Source: Balneola sp. (GTDB lineage: Bacteria; Bacteroidota; Rhodothermia; Balneolales; Balneolaceae). Taken from it: DNA of 64,000 nucleotides. The notes below the pieces were generated by a model. It ran no database searches, was not told the origin of the DNA, and saw only the letters and a program-made list of their open reading frames with translations. The position numbers and the translations under genes were made by a program. Location of the stretch: assembly GCA_017640785.1 (NCBI GenBank), contig JAEPPZ010000006.1, positions 1-64,000 on the forward strand, written 5' to 3'. This document shows positions 33,691 to 42,878 of the stretch, one piece after another (the first letter of the stretch is position 1; each line of letters opens with the position of its first letter).

Positions 33691-34224
33691 TTATGTTATT
33701 ATAGAATTGATGGCACTTACCATTTTCTTAGCCATAGACTCCTCTTCTGTGTAAGCCAGATTCTTCTTCATTTTATAAATTATAAGATCTACCGGTTGAG
33801 TTCTAGCGTCATTAAACTGAAGTCTCAAAAACCCAATTTTATTTATGTCCGAATCTTTATCTGTCAATTCAGATTGATGCAATCTGCAATTTGATATTTG
33901 GTTCAGATCGTATACGCTCTCTACTGATTCATTGATTTCTTTACTTAAATAGATCAATGTTTTCTGTTTGGTATCTATTCCCAGCGCATATTCATGTTGA
34001 AATACAGCAGATTTTTCAACGGTTAATTTTAGTGTTTTTGCGTAGCTGATCAACTGTTTAAGGGTTTTAGAAGTCTTCCTTTTATTTCTCTGATCAATTG
34101 TTACTGGAATAATAAATGCTAACAGTGCAATTGCTGTTATAATTAATGAACTTAAATCGAATTTCATATTTGATATAATTATAGATAATAGTGACATACC
34201 GACATATTGATCCTTTGGATTCAT
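33691..34224 (-). CDS. Membrane-anchored protein, unknown
   Basis: 177 residues, not recognised. One hydrophobic segment (LSSLIITAIALLAFIIPVTI, about 24-43) is followed by a basic stretch (DQRNKRKTSK) and a soluble C-terminal domain of alternating strands (ALGIDTKQKTLIYLSKE, FLRLQFNDA, VDLIIYKM). A later start at the Met just before KFDLSSLIIT would give a standard signal anchor. The soluble part resembles PH-like small domains in its strand pattern, but I would not assign it. Confidence 0.6.
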   Translation of the reverse strand: MNPKDQYVGMSLLSIIISNMKFDLSSLIITAIALLAFIIPVTIDQRNKRKTSKTLKQLISYAKTLKLTVEKSAVFQHEYALGIDTKQKTLIYLSKEINESVESVYDLNQISNCRLHQSELTDKDSDINKIGFLRLQFNDARTQPVDLIIYKMKKNLAYTEEESMAKKMVSAINSIIT

Positions 34225-34277
34225 CGGTATTAATTAAAAAAAGTTTGATTGAACGGTGTGTTCAGTTTGTCACTCTT

Positions 34278-34652
34278 CTACAAAAAGGAATGGAAAGGAT
34301 AAATCAGTTTTTTAATGGATAAACCGACATCAATCTGATTGTTGGAAACTATGAATGATTCGGTGTTATTTGGATGTGAAGTCCTGTTTTGGGCTTCTTT
34401 TGAAAATCGGTCCTGTAATTTCTCAGAAACTTCCGGCTTTGGAATTCTAACTGAAAAAGAAAAATTAGCCTCTGCACTAAAAAGCAAAAATGGATCGTAA
34501 ATTCCATTCGCAGGAACTCCCGTATCGGAAGTGGCTGTCGCTGTTTGAACAAGCTTAAATTCATCTGCTTTAGAGGCTGTATAGTCCGATTGTACCAGAG
34601 ATGGTAATGCAACCAGAACGGCCAGAAAGAATATGTTTGCGAAATTTTTCAC
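34278..34652 (-). CDS. Secreted protein, unknown
   Basis: 124 residues with an N-terminal signal peptide (NIFFLAVLVALPSLVQS). The rest is polar, with no cysteine and no domain I recognise. It lies 53 bases upstream of the 177-residue gene on the same strand. It may be lineage-specific. Confidence 0.5.
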   Translation of the reverse strand: MKNFANIFFLAVLVALPSLVQSDYTASKADEFKLVQTATATSDTGVPANGIYDPFLLFSAEANFSFSVRIPKPEVSEKLQDRFSKEAQNRTSHPNNTESFIVSNNQIDVGLSIKKLIYPFHSFL

Positions 34653-35071
34653 AACAGAAAGATACAGCTTGAAAAGATTGGAATTAGTTTAAATCTGTTA
34701 AACCGGATGGGATTGTATTTATCCTGGAGTGGATTGAGTTTCGCAGTAGATATGTAATTCTCTCAATTCATTGAAGCAAAATTTTTGTGGGATTAATTGA
34801 TCAGCAGGATTATTTCTCAGCTAATTTTCAATCCTGCTCATCTTGTAAATCCTTTAAAATCTTGGTCAAAAGCGAATTGAGATAGAATTATAGCAGGATT
34901 TATTAGGAGCAGGAGCCTGTCTGCCGACAAAGGCAGGCTGCAATTGAGCATTCCGCAGCATGGCTAGGAATGAAATAAAACTTAGAGGATGTGATGGAAG
35001 TCAGGAGACTTCCTGAGGTGTTTCTTTTAAGTCACCGCTATCGCTTAAGACTTAAAAGATCTTGGGGGCTT
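34653..35071. other. Gene-free stretch with degraded repeats
   Basis: 419 bases without an open frame of note. It contains AATCCTGCTCATCTTGTAAATCC, related to the AATCC-rich repeat type at 33193-33300, and GCCTGTCTGCCGACAAAGGCAGGC with complementary GCCTG/CAGGC ends. A hairpin-prone CTTAAGAC stretch is near 35040. No RNA gene recognised. Confidence 0.6.
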
Positions 35072-35455
35072 TTAAAGAATATTCAATAAAAATAAAATAA
35101 TGGGATTTATTATAGGAAATATAAGAAAAGATAAAACTATGGAATTCTTTTTAAGAGAACGCTTTTGATTATTAGCCTTATAAATCTGCAAATATTTTTT
35201 TTCTTTCAAATATATAAACCAATTCACAAAACCGATTACAAACACGGCTATTAAATAGCTGAATAAATTAAAACTTTCCCAATTGAGATTTAATTGAGGA
35301 ATTAATTCAGACATTAAAAAAAAGTTTATGACCCAAATACTTTCTATTAATGTGATAAATAGAAATGCTTTAAACTCAGGAATATCATCTTCTCCTAAAA
35401 ATTTTTTAGAAAAATCATATATAAGAAAATAGACATACTCAAATAGAGATTTCAT
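35072..35455 (-). CDS. Polytopic small membrane protein, unknown
   Basis: 127 residues, three hydrophobic helices (about 30-50, 62-82, 107-126), strongly basic in the loop KEKKYLQIYKANNQKRSLKKN. No family recognised. It follows the 91-residue membrane gene on the same strand 45 bases on. The DNA is AT-rich, which together with the lack of homologous features suggests accessory origin. Confidence 0.5.
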   Translation of the reverse strand: MKSLFEYVYFLIYDFSKKFLGEDDIPEFKAFLFITLIESIWVINFFLMSELIPQLNLNWESFNLFSYLIAVFVIGFVNWFIYLKEKKYLQIYKANNQKRSLKKNSIVLSFLIFPIINPIILFLLNIL

Positions 35456-35500
35456 GTCATCGTTTAAAGTTGGGCAGCACGGGTGGTTAGGATAACTATT

Positions 35501-35776
35501 TTAATCATTATTCTCTATTCCGAGTTTAATGTCTTTTAGTAAAAGAATGACAGACTCCATGAATTTGAACAAAAAAGAAAACAATATTGTGTTTACTCCG
35601 ATTGTGAGAATAATTGAAAAATATTCTTCAATAAATAGTGCTATAAATGTAGCAGAAATTCCAAGTGTTAAAAAAACTATAAATAAAACCTTGAATAATG
35701 TTTCTCCATAGTTGATTTTCGTATTACCTAGCTGTCTATTCCGCATAGAAGGTAAATTTTTCGCATTTCTGTTCAT
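35501..35776 (-). CDS. Small membrane protein, unknown
   Basis: 91 residues with two hydrophobic segments (FKVLFIVFLTLGISATFIALFI and FSIILTIGVNTILFSFLFKF) after a short basic N-terminus (MNRNAKNLPSMRNRQLG). Not recognised. It forms a same-strand pair with the 127-residue membrane gene. Confidence 0.5.
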   Translation of the reverse strand: MNRNAKNLPSMRNRQLGNTKINYGETLFKVLFIVFLTLGISATFIALFIEEYFSIILTIGVNTILFSFLFKFMESVILLLKDIKLGIENND

Positions 35777-36043
35777 AAGTTTGTCTATAATTTTTTTTTT
35801 TTAAAATTAGTCTAAGATATTTTTAAATAACTATTACATCCTCACTAAAATAAACAAAATCAGATAAGAAACACCTAATCCCTTAAACCAGTTTAACAAT
35901 TTATCCATCTGTCGGGCTTTGCACGGCTGATGGAGTTAAACTATGAGAAAAGAAGTTTAGTTTGATAAAGGAATCTGAACGTTGTTCAAGTCTCCATCAC
36001 CCCGCTTTCAGCGGAATGATGGAATGAACCGGAATTTAAAGAA

Positions 36044-37309
36044 TTAAACCAACTCCCCGATCTTCCCATAGATCATATCCAGCTCGTCTTCGGTAACACA
36101 GTAAGGAGGCATCAGGTACAACACATTGCCAAGTGGTCGAAGTAGCAATCCATGATCCACACATTCTTTTTTGATGCGGGATGCTACAGAATTCAGATAT
36201 CCGCCCTCTTCTTCGTTTATGATATCCATCGCAGCGATGGTTCCTTTTACTCTGAATTTTTCTAAGCGTGGATGATCGGCAAGCTTTTCCAGATGTTTGG
36301 TGTGAATGGCTTCCATTCCTTTGAATACCGGAGCATTTTCTCTCAATAATTTCCAGGAAGCAATTCCGGCCGCACAACCCAATGGATTTCCGGTATAACT
36401 GTGTCCGTGCCAAAAGGTTTTTATAGGATCGTCAGAATTAAAGCTTTCGTAGATCTCATCACTACTCACAGTAACCGAAAGCGGCATAAATCCGCCAGTA
36501 ATTCCTTTACTCAGGCAAATGATGTCCGGTTGTACTTGAGCTCGTTTACAGGCAAAATAGTCGCCCGTGCGACCAAATCCCGTCATTACTTCATCAAACA
36601 ACAGCAAGGTATCAAACTGACGATTGCTCCAGTGCACTTTTTGGAGAAACTCTTCGGAACACATTCGCATCCCTCCTGCGCCCTGAACCAACGGCTCCAT
36701 CAGAATTCCGGCATACTTTTCGGGATATTTGGTTAACAAACCTTCTAATTCTTCAATGACGGCATCTTCTTTATTTGCCCGATTCTCATCTCCGATCCAG
36801 GTTTCCGGATACGGGATCACTTCCACATCAAACATCCAGTCTTTGAATACATCCGTGAAAATAGATCGTTCTCCGGCCGACATCGCCCCTAACGTATCTC
36901 CGTGATAGGCGCCTTCAAAACAAATAAAAGTCTTTCGCTCCTGACCAATATTCTTCCAGTATTGATAGGCGATCTTCATCCCTACTTCAACAGCGGTTGA
37001 TCCATTATCAGAAAAGAATACCTTATTCAGGTTTTTGGGAAGTTCCTGGGTGATCAACTCCGCCAATTGCTCCGCAGGATCGTGCGTAAATCCGGCAAAG
37101 ATCACGTGTTCAAGCGTTTTAGCCTGCTCATAAATGGCTTTGGCTATATCCGGATGGGAATGTCCGTGCATATTCACCCACCAGCTCGATATACAATCCA
37201 GAATCTCTCTTCCGTCTTCTAAGGTGAGATAAGCTCCCTTTCCGCTCTTTACCTTAAGAGGCTCAGGTGCATCTTTGATGATCGTAAATGGATGCCAAAC
37301 GTTTTGCAT
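36044..37309 (-). CDS. bioA: Adenosylmethionine-8-amino-7-oxononanoate aminotransferase
   Basis: 421 residues, class III PLP aminotransferase. The N-terminus MQNVWHPFTIIKDAPEPL is diagnostic of BioA (W-H-P-F/Y-T/S). ISSWWVNMHGHSHPDI, GAYHGDTLGAMSAG and LLFDEVMTGFGRTG follow, and the PLP Lys lies in ICLSKGITGGFMPLS. It converts KAPA to DAPA with SAM as amino donor. It is the last gene of the bio run, separated from bioD by a repeat. After its stop, a hairpin CCATCATTCCGCT/AGCGGGGTGATGG (near 36000-36030) may end the transcript. Confidence 0.97.
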   Translation of the reverse strand: MQNVWHPFTIIKDAPEPLKVKSGKGAYLTLEDGREILDCISSWWVNMHGHSHPDIAKAIYEQAKTLEHVIFAGFTHDPAEQLAELITQELPKNLNKVFFSDNGSTAVEVGMKIAYQYWKNIGQERKTFICFEGAYHGDTLGAMSAGERSIFTDVFKDWMFDVEVIPYPETWIGDENRANKEDAVIEELEGLLTKYPEKYAGILMEPLVQGAGGMRMCSEEFLQKVHWSNRQFDTLLLFDEVMTGFGRTGDYFACKRAQVQPDIICLSKGITGGFMPLSVTVSSDEIYESFNSDDPIKTFWHGHSYTGNPLGCAAGIASWKLLRENAPVFKGMEAIHTKHLEKLADHPRLEKFRVKGTIAAMDIINEEEGGYLNSVASRIKKECVDHGLLLRPLGNVLYLMPPYCVTEDELDMIYGKIGELV

Positions 37310-37310
37310 A

Positions 37311-37472
37311 GAATTAAGAATTATTCAATTAAGAATTAAGAATTACTTTTCTGTCATTTCGATCCCGAGAATTCGGGAGAGAAATCTAAAGATATCTTTG
37401 ATAGCAATTTTTAGATATCTCGCTCCGCTCGATATGACAAAAGCAAAATTCTTAATTCTTAATTCTTAATTG
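37311..37472. repeat. Nested inverted repeat between bioD and bioA
   Basis: The core is the GTCATTTCGA-family hairpin: TGTCATTTCGA (37352-37362) with TCGATATGACA (37429-37439). Around it are tandem AATTAAG units on the left (37311-37345) and their complement CTTAATT on the right (37447-37472), making a second, outer stem. The right outer arm overlaps the last codons and stop of bioD. Confidence 0.85.
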
Positions 37473-38087
37473 AAAGTTTTGATTAAAAGCTTTTTTCAAT
37501 GATTCAGAGTCAACATTTTGAAGAGTTTCGATCTCGAATACATCAATGTCCCCAAACCTTTCAATCGTTTCTTTGTTGGATGGATGTTTTTCGCCGTTCA
37601 GGGCTACTGCAAAGACTTTAATTCCACGATCTCTGAGTGCTTTTAGTGATAATAATGTATGATTCAACGTTCCCAAACTGCTTCTTGCGACCAGTAAAAC
37701 GGGAAGTTTCAATCGCTCGATCATATCTAAAACGGTGTGTTCCCAGTTAATCGGCACAATCAATCCGCCGGCTCCTTCTACGATCAGATGCTTTGTTTCA
37801 TATTCAGGCAATTCAAAATCATTCAGAGAAATCTTAACTCCGTCGATGTCTGCAGCTGCATGAGGACTCATTGGCGTTTCCAATCGGTATCTTTCCGGAA
37901 TTATCCTTGAGGGATCAGCTTTCGAAACTCTTTGTACAAATTCAGTATCCGTTTCTTCATCCAGTCCTGCCTGAATCGGTTTCCAGTAAGTTGCATCCAA
38001 AGCAGACATCATCATGCCTGAAACCAATGTTTTACCAATTCCGGTGTCTGTTCCGGTAACAAAAAATTCTTTCGGAAATTCCATCAC
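37452..38087 (-). CDS. bioD: Dethiobiotin synthetase
   Basis: 211 residues. P-loop GTDTGIGKT near residue 12 (FFVTGTDTGIGKTLVSG) is the BioD form of Walker A, and VEGAGGLIVPIN is the substrate-binding loop. It closes the ureido ring of biotin using CO2 and ATP. The gene overlaps bioC by 4 bases. Its final residues (QLRIKN) are encoded by the repeat that separates bioD from bioA, so the true ancestral C-terminus may have been replaced. Confidence 0.95.
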   Translation of the reverse strand: MMEFPKEFFVTGTDTGIGKTLVSGMMMSALDATYWKPIQAGLDEETDTEFVQRVSKADPSRIIPERYRLETPMSPHAAADIDGVKISLNDFELPEYETKHLIVEGAGGLIVPINWEHTVLDMIERLKLPVLLVARSSLGTLNHTLLSLKALRDRGIKVFAVALNGEKHPSNKETIERFGDIDVFEIETLQNVDSESLKKAFNQNFQLRIKN

Positions 38088-38905
38088 ATATCTTTTTTAG
38101 CTGCTAAATAGACCACGTGCCATTTTACTTTAACTTCATTGGAAGTCTTTTCATCCCAAAACTTAGTTAACAGCTTTAATTGTTTAGCAGTTAATTGTTT
38201 ACCCGTTTTAGATTTACGAACTCCGATCTCTTTCAAATGCTTGAAAAAATCCATAGAGTTATCAAATTCCTGATACAGATCGTTCTCGTAATAGTCTACC
38301 TGAACAGGATTCATCGACAGCTTTATCACCACCTCTTCCACATCAGGAAATGCATTAGCCGTAAAAGGCAGTCCGAGTTCCAAACAGTTGGAATACCATT
38401 CTTCAAAAGTATGATTACCGGGGAATGTGCAGAGTAGAAGTCCTTCCGGAACAAGCAATTCACTTAATTTTTCTAAACCTATGGAAGTGTCTTTAAACCA
38501 CTGGGCGGCAAAATTACTAACGATGAGACTGTATTTAGGTTTCGAATCAGAAATCTCATCCACATTCAATGTTTGGAAAGAGACCGAATCATTAAGTAAA
38601 CCTTTTTCTGCGAGTTGATTCTCACAAAATGAAACCATTCCCGCAGCAAGATCGGTAACGAGTTTATTTCGATCAGGAAATTCCTTGATGATCTGCTCCG
38701 ATAAAAATCCTGTTCCACAACCCACTTCCAGAATATCTCCGGCAGGAAGTGTGTCTTTCCAGGGCAAGAGCGACGAAATGAGTCCATCAGCTACTTTTTT
38801 CTGGATCTCGGCTTTCTGATGATACTGTTCAGCAGCTTCAGAGAAGGTTTCGGCAATGCTTTTTGATGAAATAGTTTGTTCAGCGGTTATTTTCATAGCG
38901 CTCAA
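38084..38905 (-). CDS. bioC: Malonyl-ACP O-methyltransferase
   Basis: 273 residues, class I SAM methyltransferase. FSEAAEQYHQKAEIQKKVADGL is the BioC N-terminus, ILEVGCGTGFLSEQI the SAM-binding motif, and YSLIVSNFAAQWFKD the BioC-typical post-I region. It masks the malonyl carboxyl so that fatty acid synthase can build pimeloyl-ACP. It overlaps bioH upstream by 26 bases; a start at Met4 would shorten the overlap. Order F-H-C-D-A is a common bio layout. Confidence 0.93.
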   Translation of the reverse strand: MSAMKITAEQTISSKSIAETFSEAAEQYHQKAEIQKKVADGLISSLLPWKDTLPAGDILEVGCGTGFLSEQIIKEFPDRNKLVTDLAAGMVSFCENQLAEKGLLNDSVSFQTLNVDEISDSKPKYSLIVSNFAAQWFKDTSIGLEKLSELLVPEGLLLCTFPGNHTFEEWYSNCLELGLPFTANAFPDVEEVVIKLSMNPVQVDYYENDLYQEFDNSMDFFKHLKEIGVRKSKTGKQLTAKQLKLLTKFWDEKTSNEVKVKWHVVYLAAKKDM

Positions 38906-39578
38906 AAATAGGAATGATTGAGCACAGATACGACCAACAATCTTGAGGATTTACGAATGGCAACGCATGACCCTCATTCTCAAAAACCTTTACAAATTTC
39001 TTATTGTAATGGCCGTCAAGCATGTTTTCTCCTCTGGGCTCTAAGAGAATCTTGTCTTCTGCACTGTCGATGGCAACCATGGTAGAACCAAAATCCAGAT
39101 CGATGAGAGGGAACCTGGTATTTCTGAGTTTCTTCAGGTCTTCAAGCAGCAGTTCTTTATTCAGGTCAGATGGAATCTCCACTTTGTATTCAGATGGTTG
39201 AAAACAGTTTTCATAAAAACTCTTCAGAACTTGTTCGGGATCAGCTTCAAAGCCTTTGATCATGTATTCTAACCCTTTTTCAGAGACAGACTTAAGCTTT
39301 CCATCACTTGGATGGAAATCATCAAAACCGTTAAATATCACTAACAGATCAGCTTTACTAAGTACCGCTGAATTACTCCAATGCAGTCCGTATGAATGTG
39401 TAAAAACCACTCTGAATTTGGTATCTGCATCAAACCTTGGATAGAACGGCTTTCCGAAATAGCCCCTGTTGGCAGGTTTTAAAGGAATGTTATCCGGAAT
39501 TACAGAAGCTAAGTTGTTCCAAAAATCCTTATTAATCCCCCATCCGTGATAGGCCAATATTTCTACTTTCTTTTCCAA
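38880..39578 (-). CDS. bioH: Pimeloyl-ACP methyl ester esterase (BioH/BioG type)
   Basis: 232 residues, alpha/beta hydrolase: LAYHGWGINKDFW at the oxyanion region, nucleophile Ser62 in FTHSYGLHW (where the family shows G-x-S-x-G) and a C-terminal His in NEGHALPF. It lies between bioF and bioC and overlaps both, so release of pimeloyl-ACP from its methyl ester is the likely role. BioH and BioG are functional equivalents of separate families; the motifs do not settle which, so the symbol is by function. Catalytic Asp not assigned. Confidence 0.7.
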   Translation of the reverse strand: MEKKVEILAYHGWGINKDFWNNLASVIPDNIPLKPANRGYFGKPFYPRFDADTKFRVVFTHSYGLHWSNSAVLSKADLLVIFNGFDDFHPSDGKLKSVSEKGLEYMIKGFEADPEQVLKSFYENCFQPSEYKVEIPSDLNKELLLEDLKKLRNTRFPLIDLDFGSTMVAIDSAEDKILLEPRGENMLDGHYNKKFVKVFENEGHALPFVNPQDCWSYLCSIIPIFERYENNR

Positions 39579-40738
39579 TCAGCCAGTTCCTTTAAAAGTT
39601 TATCCAGATGTTCTTTTGTGTGCTTTACTGAAAGTGTGATCCGAAGTCTTGAAGCATCCTTTTCCACCGTAGGCGGACGAATAGATGAAATCCATAATCC
39701 ATTTTCTTTCAATTGATTAGACAATTCAATTGTTTCTTTCTCATCACCAATAATGATCGGAATAATTTGGCTATCAGAAGCAGCAGTATCGAAGCCAAGT
39801 TTTTGAATTTCAGTCCTTACATACTCTACATTATTCATCAACTGAATTCTTTCCTGATCCATTTCGGGAATCAAGTCCAGAGCTGCATCAATAGCTCCAA
39901 TCACATTTGGCGGAAGTGAAGTTGAGTAAATAAATCCACCTGCAAAGTTGATCAGATAGTCTTTCATTTCTTTTGAGCAAAGAGCAAAAGCACCGAACGA
40001 ACCAAAAGCTTTTCCAAAAGTACCCAATGAGATATCGATTCCCTCCTTTCCAAAATTCAAACCCAAGCCTTTTTCTCCAAGCACTCCAACGGCATGAGCA
40101 TCATCAGAGTACAAAAGAGTATTATACTTTTCAGAAATCTCAATCAGTCGATCGATATCATTTCGGTCTCCATCCATACTGAAAACCGTTTCTGAAACGA
40201 TCCAAATTCGATTGTAACGAGCTCTGTCTGTATTCTTGATTAGTTCCTCAAGATCATCATAGTTATTATGCTCAAAGCGTTTAAAAGTAGCTCTACTGAG
40301 CAATGCACCCTGAATCAAACTGTTATGAATTTTCTTATCAGCTAGGATCAAAGAATTTCTGTCTGCAACTGCCGGTAAAATGCTTGTATTAGCCTGAAAC
40401 CCTGAATTGAAGAGAATAGCTTCTTCTGCATTGAAGACCTCTGCCAGTTTTTCCTCCAGTTCTGAATGAATTGAAAGTGTGCCTGTGACTAATCTGGAAG
40501 CTCCTGAACCAACCCCGAAGTTGACAGCAAACTCGTTCGATCTTTTAATTAATTCCGGATGATTGCTGAGCCCCAAATAATCATTGGAGGAGAAGTTTAT
40601 GTATACAGCACCATCATTCTTGATAATGTGAGCATCTCCCTTATTCTCCACGGGCTTTAAAGTACGAAACTGATGCTCTTGCTTACGTTTCTCAAGAGCA
40701 TCGTTTATAAAAGAATGTTTGTCTTTTTTTTCACTCAA
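39563..40738 (-). CDS. bioF: 8-amino-7-oxononanoate synthase
   Basis: 391 residues, alpha-oxoamine synthase. YINFSSNDYLGLSNHPELI, GVGSGASRLVTGTLSIH, ILFNSGFQANTSILPAVA, DDAHAVGVLGEKGLG and the PLP Lys in LGTFGKAFGSFGAFA are all classical. It condenses pimeloyl-ACP and alanine to KAPA. It starts exactly where the upstream DUF4837 gene stops, so translational coupling is likely. KBL (2-amino-3-ketobutyrate ligase) is excluded by context. Confidence 0.95.
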   Translation of the reverse strand: MSEKKDKHSFINDALEKRKQEHQFRTLKPVENKGDAHIIKNDGAVYINFSSNDYLGLSNHPELIKRSNEFAVNFGVGSGASRLVTGTLSIHSELEEKLAEVFNAEEAILFNSGFQANTSILPAVADRNSLILADKKIHNSLIQGALLSRATFKRFEHNNYDDLEELIKNTDRARYNRIWIVSETVFSMDGDRNDIDRLIEISEKYNTLLYSDDAHAVGVLGEKGLGLNFGKEGIDISLGTFGKAFGSFGAFALCSKEMKDYLINFAGGFIYSTSLPPNVIGAIDAALDLIPEMDQERIQLMNNVEYVRTEIQKLGFDTAASDSQIIPIIIGDEKETIELSNQLKENGLWISSIRPPTVEKDASRLRITLSVKHTKEHLDKLLKELADWKRK

Positions 40739-41833
40739 TTAACTGGATCGTTGATTCCAGGTTGAATCACTTTCAAAGGTTCTTCCCATTGCTCTGAACT
40801 GACGAATAAAAGGAAGCTTCTTTTGTACCGATGGAGCAAACTGAGAATATTCGATCATAAATAATCTGTTTGTAGCAGGATCGTAGTAGGTGAAATTAAC
40901 AAACGGTCCGCCCATTGCAGCATTTTCCATAGTCCACCAGCCTTGTGTTTCATAAGCCAGATATCGTCCTTTCTGAAAACTGTTCACTCTCATCTGAATT
41001 CGGTCGTTATATTCAGTGGTAACGTACTTATTCTCTGTACTTCCTTTAATGTATTGTTGATTCAATGAATCTCTGGTTGCATTGATCCAGTCCGAATCAA
41101 GGAAATTAATATCAGTTACATCGTCTTTCCACCAAACCCAGAACCAACGATCGTTGATCTCCAGGTTTCTTCGAAAAGAAATAAAGTCTGTTGTGTCAAT
41201 TCTCGCTACATAATCGTGCTGAACTCTAACTTTAAATCCGTGATTGATCCACATAGAATCCGAATATTGAGTTTGTTCTTTCTTCTCGTACACATCGTAT
41301 GTCCATCTGCTTAACTCACGTTCCAGAATATCAGCCATTAAAGATCGCTCTGAGTTTATGATCTTTTCTGCAAGAGCTGAATCAGAAGTCGAACTTAATA
41401 TCAATGCGTATTGATCTTTATACCACTGATCTTTTATTGGAAATGCAAAGCTTTCACCGCTTCGTACTCTTTCTTCAACTCCGGCATCTAAGAAGCCACG
41501 GATCGCTCTGGAAACATCTGTGGTATCATCCAAAACCCCGGCAAAGATCACATTTTTCATTCCCTTTAAACGATCCAATTGCGAATTTGATCGAATGTCT
41601 GTGAACGAAAGATTATAATTAACCTCAGGATTCAGCATATGAAACTGATACTTACCATAAGTAGCGCGTATCGCTTCTGCAGTTTTGCTGTCGAAATGAG
41701 CTGAATCCATTACAACAATTACTTCATTAATAGATCCTTGTGCTCTGGATCTGAAATCACCGTCACAAGCAGACAGTATTGTTGCAGCTATACATGTAAA
41801 TAGAAAAACTGTTTTTCTTAAAGACATAGTCAA
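40739..41833 (-). CDS. DUF4837 lipoprotein
   Basis: 364 residues. Lipobox ILSAC gives a lipoprotein signal in the first 22 residues. The body begins GSINEVIVVMDSAHFDSKTAEAIRATYGKYQFHMLNPEVNYNLSFTDI, the DUF4837 opening, in which the family has a strand-rich domain followed by a C-terminal part with WWTMENAAMGGPFVNFTYYD. The family occurs almost only in Bacteroidota and relatives. Role unknown. It lies 4 bases after trpA and directly before bioF, so it is probably read with the trp-bio transcript. Confidence 0.8.
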   Translation of the reverse strand: MTMSLRKTVFLFTCIAATILSACDGDFRSRAQGSINEVIVVMDSAHFDSKTAEAIRATYGKYQFHMLNPEVNYNLSFTDIRSNSQLDRLKGMKNVIFAGVLDDTTDVSRAIRGFLDAGVEERVRSGESFAFPIKDQWYKDQYALILSSTSDSALAEKIINSERSLMADILERELSRWTYDVYEKKEQTQYSDSMWINHGFKVRVQHDYVARIDTTDFISFRRNLEINDRWFWVWWKDDVTDINFLDSDWINATRDSLNQQYIKGSTENKYVTTEYNDRIQMRVNSFQKGRYLAYETQGWWTMENAAMGGPFVNFTYYDPATNRLFMIEYSQFAPSVQKKLPFIRQFRAMGRTFESDSTWNQRSS

Positions 41834-41837
41834 TTTT

Positions 41838-42635
41838 TTAGTTTCCGAATTTTAATGAGTAAACCAGAGAATAAAGATCTTGTTTCCATTCAGGTTTAGG
41901 ATACGAATTTTTGATGGTATTAATTAACGCACTTCCAACTATGAATCCATCGGCATTTGATGCGATACGTTTTGCATCTTCATGTGATTTAATACCAAAG
42001 CCTACCATCACCGGATTACCTATAATATTTTCACGTACACGCTCTATAAACCTATCCACTGAATCTGATACTTCTTTTCCGTCTCTGGCTCCTGTAACGC
42101 CTGTTACTGATACACAGTATACAAAGCCTGATGATTTGGAATCAGCGAGTTTCATGCGGATATCTGAGCTGTTGGGAGCAACTAAATGGATCAGCGGCAA
42201 ATTGTTTGCTTCTGCATGTTCGCGGATTATCTCATCTTCATCAACAGGAATATCAGGTAAGATCAAGCCATCCACGCCAGATCTTGAGGCTTTCTCACAG
42301 AATTCCTGAACTCCGTATCGCAGAACAGGATTCATATATCCCATCAATATGATCGGTATCTCAGATCTCTTTCTGATCTCGACTACCATTTCAAAGATCT
42401 TATCGATGGTAATTCCGTTTTTAATGGCGATATCGCTGGAATATTGAATGGTCGGACCATCAGCTAAAGGATCACTGAAAGGCATTCCAAGCTCGATCAT
42501 ATCCGCTCCTTTTTCTTCCATTCCTAAAACGATCTCAACGGTAGATTCCAGATCAGGATATCCGGCTGTAATGAATAAGCTCATGAGCTTTTCATCAGCT
42601 GCTTTTTCTTTAAACTTTTGTGTAATTCTGTTCAT
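41838..42635 (-). CDS. trpA: Tryptophan synthase alpha chain
   Basis: 265 residues, TIM barrel. Catalytic Glu48 and Asp59 are in MIELGMPFSDPLADGP; GYMNPVLRYG, VDGLILPDIPVDE and the phosphate-binding PVMVGFGIKSHEDA plus GFIVGSALI follow. It splits indole-3-glycerol phosphate to indole and passes it to TrpB through the tunnel. The gene is 243 bases from trpB with a repeat in between, which is unusual for two subunits that must be made in equal amount. Confidence 0.97.
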   Translation of the reverse strand: MNRITQKFKEKAADEKLMSLFITAGYPDLESTVEIVLGMEEKGADMIELGMPFSDPLADGPTIQYSSDIAIKNGITIDKIFEMVVEIRKRSEIPIILMGYMNPVLRYGVQEFCEKASRSGVDGLILPDIPVDEDEIIREHAEANNLPLIHLVAPNSSDIRMKLADSKSSGFVYCVSVTGVTGARDGKEVSDSVDRFIERVRENIIGNPVMVGFGIKSHEDAKRIASNADGFIVGSALINTIKNSYPKPEWKQDLYSLVYSLKFGN

Positions 42636-42689
42636 GTACTGCTTTTGGTGCCAGCGAAAACCTGAAGGATTTCGCTTGTTTAAATTTTA

Positions 42690-42870
42690 AGTTGTCATTC
42701 AGAGCGATAGCGATGAATGACTTTTCTTATAAAAATCTTATTAGTGTCTTTGTGTAATTATGTTCAACTAAAGTTAAGTTTTGTCATTTCGAACGGATGT
42801 GAGAAATCTGAATATCTATTTAAAGGAAATCTTTAGATATCTCTCCCGAATTTCCGGGATCGATATAACA
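42690..42870. repeat. Repeats between trpB and trpA
   Basis: 42694-42722 has GTCATTCAGAGCGATAGCGA with GAATGAC after it, a short unit related to 49850. Then a GTGTCTTTGTG stretch, then the GTCATTTCGA-family hairpin TGTCATTTCGA (42782-42792) with TCGATATAACA (42860-42870). An extra small dyad AGCGAAA/TTTCGCT lies at 42647-42672. Confidence 0.85.
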
Positions 42871-42878
42871 GCAAAGTG

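Noticed and set aside
36036-36413. A 125-codon minus-strand frame over the bioA end
   Set aside because: It is a shifted frame of bioA, which is full length and carries all motifs.
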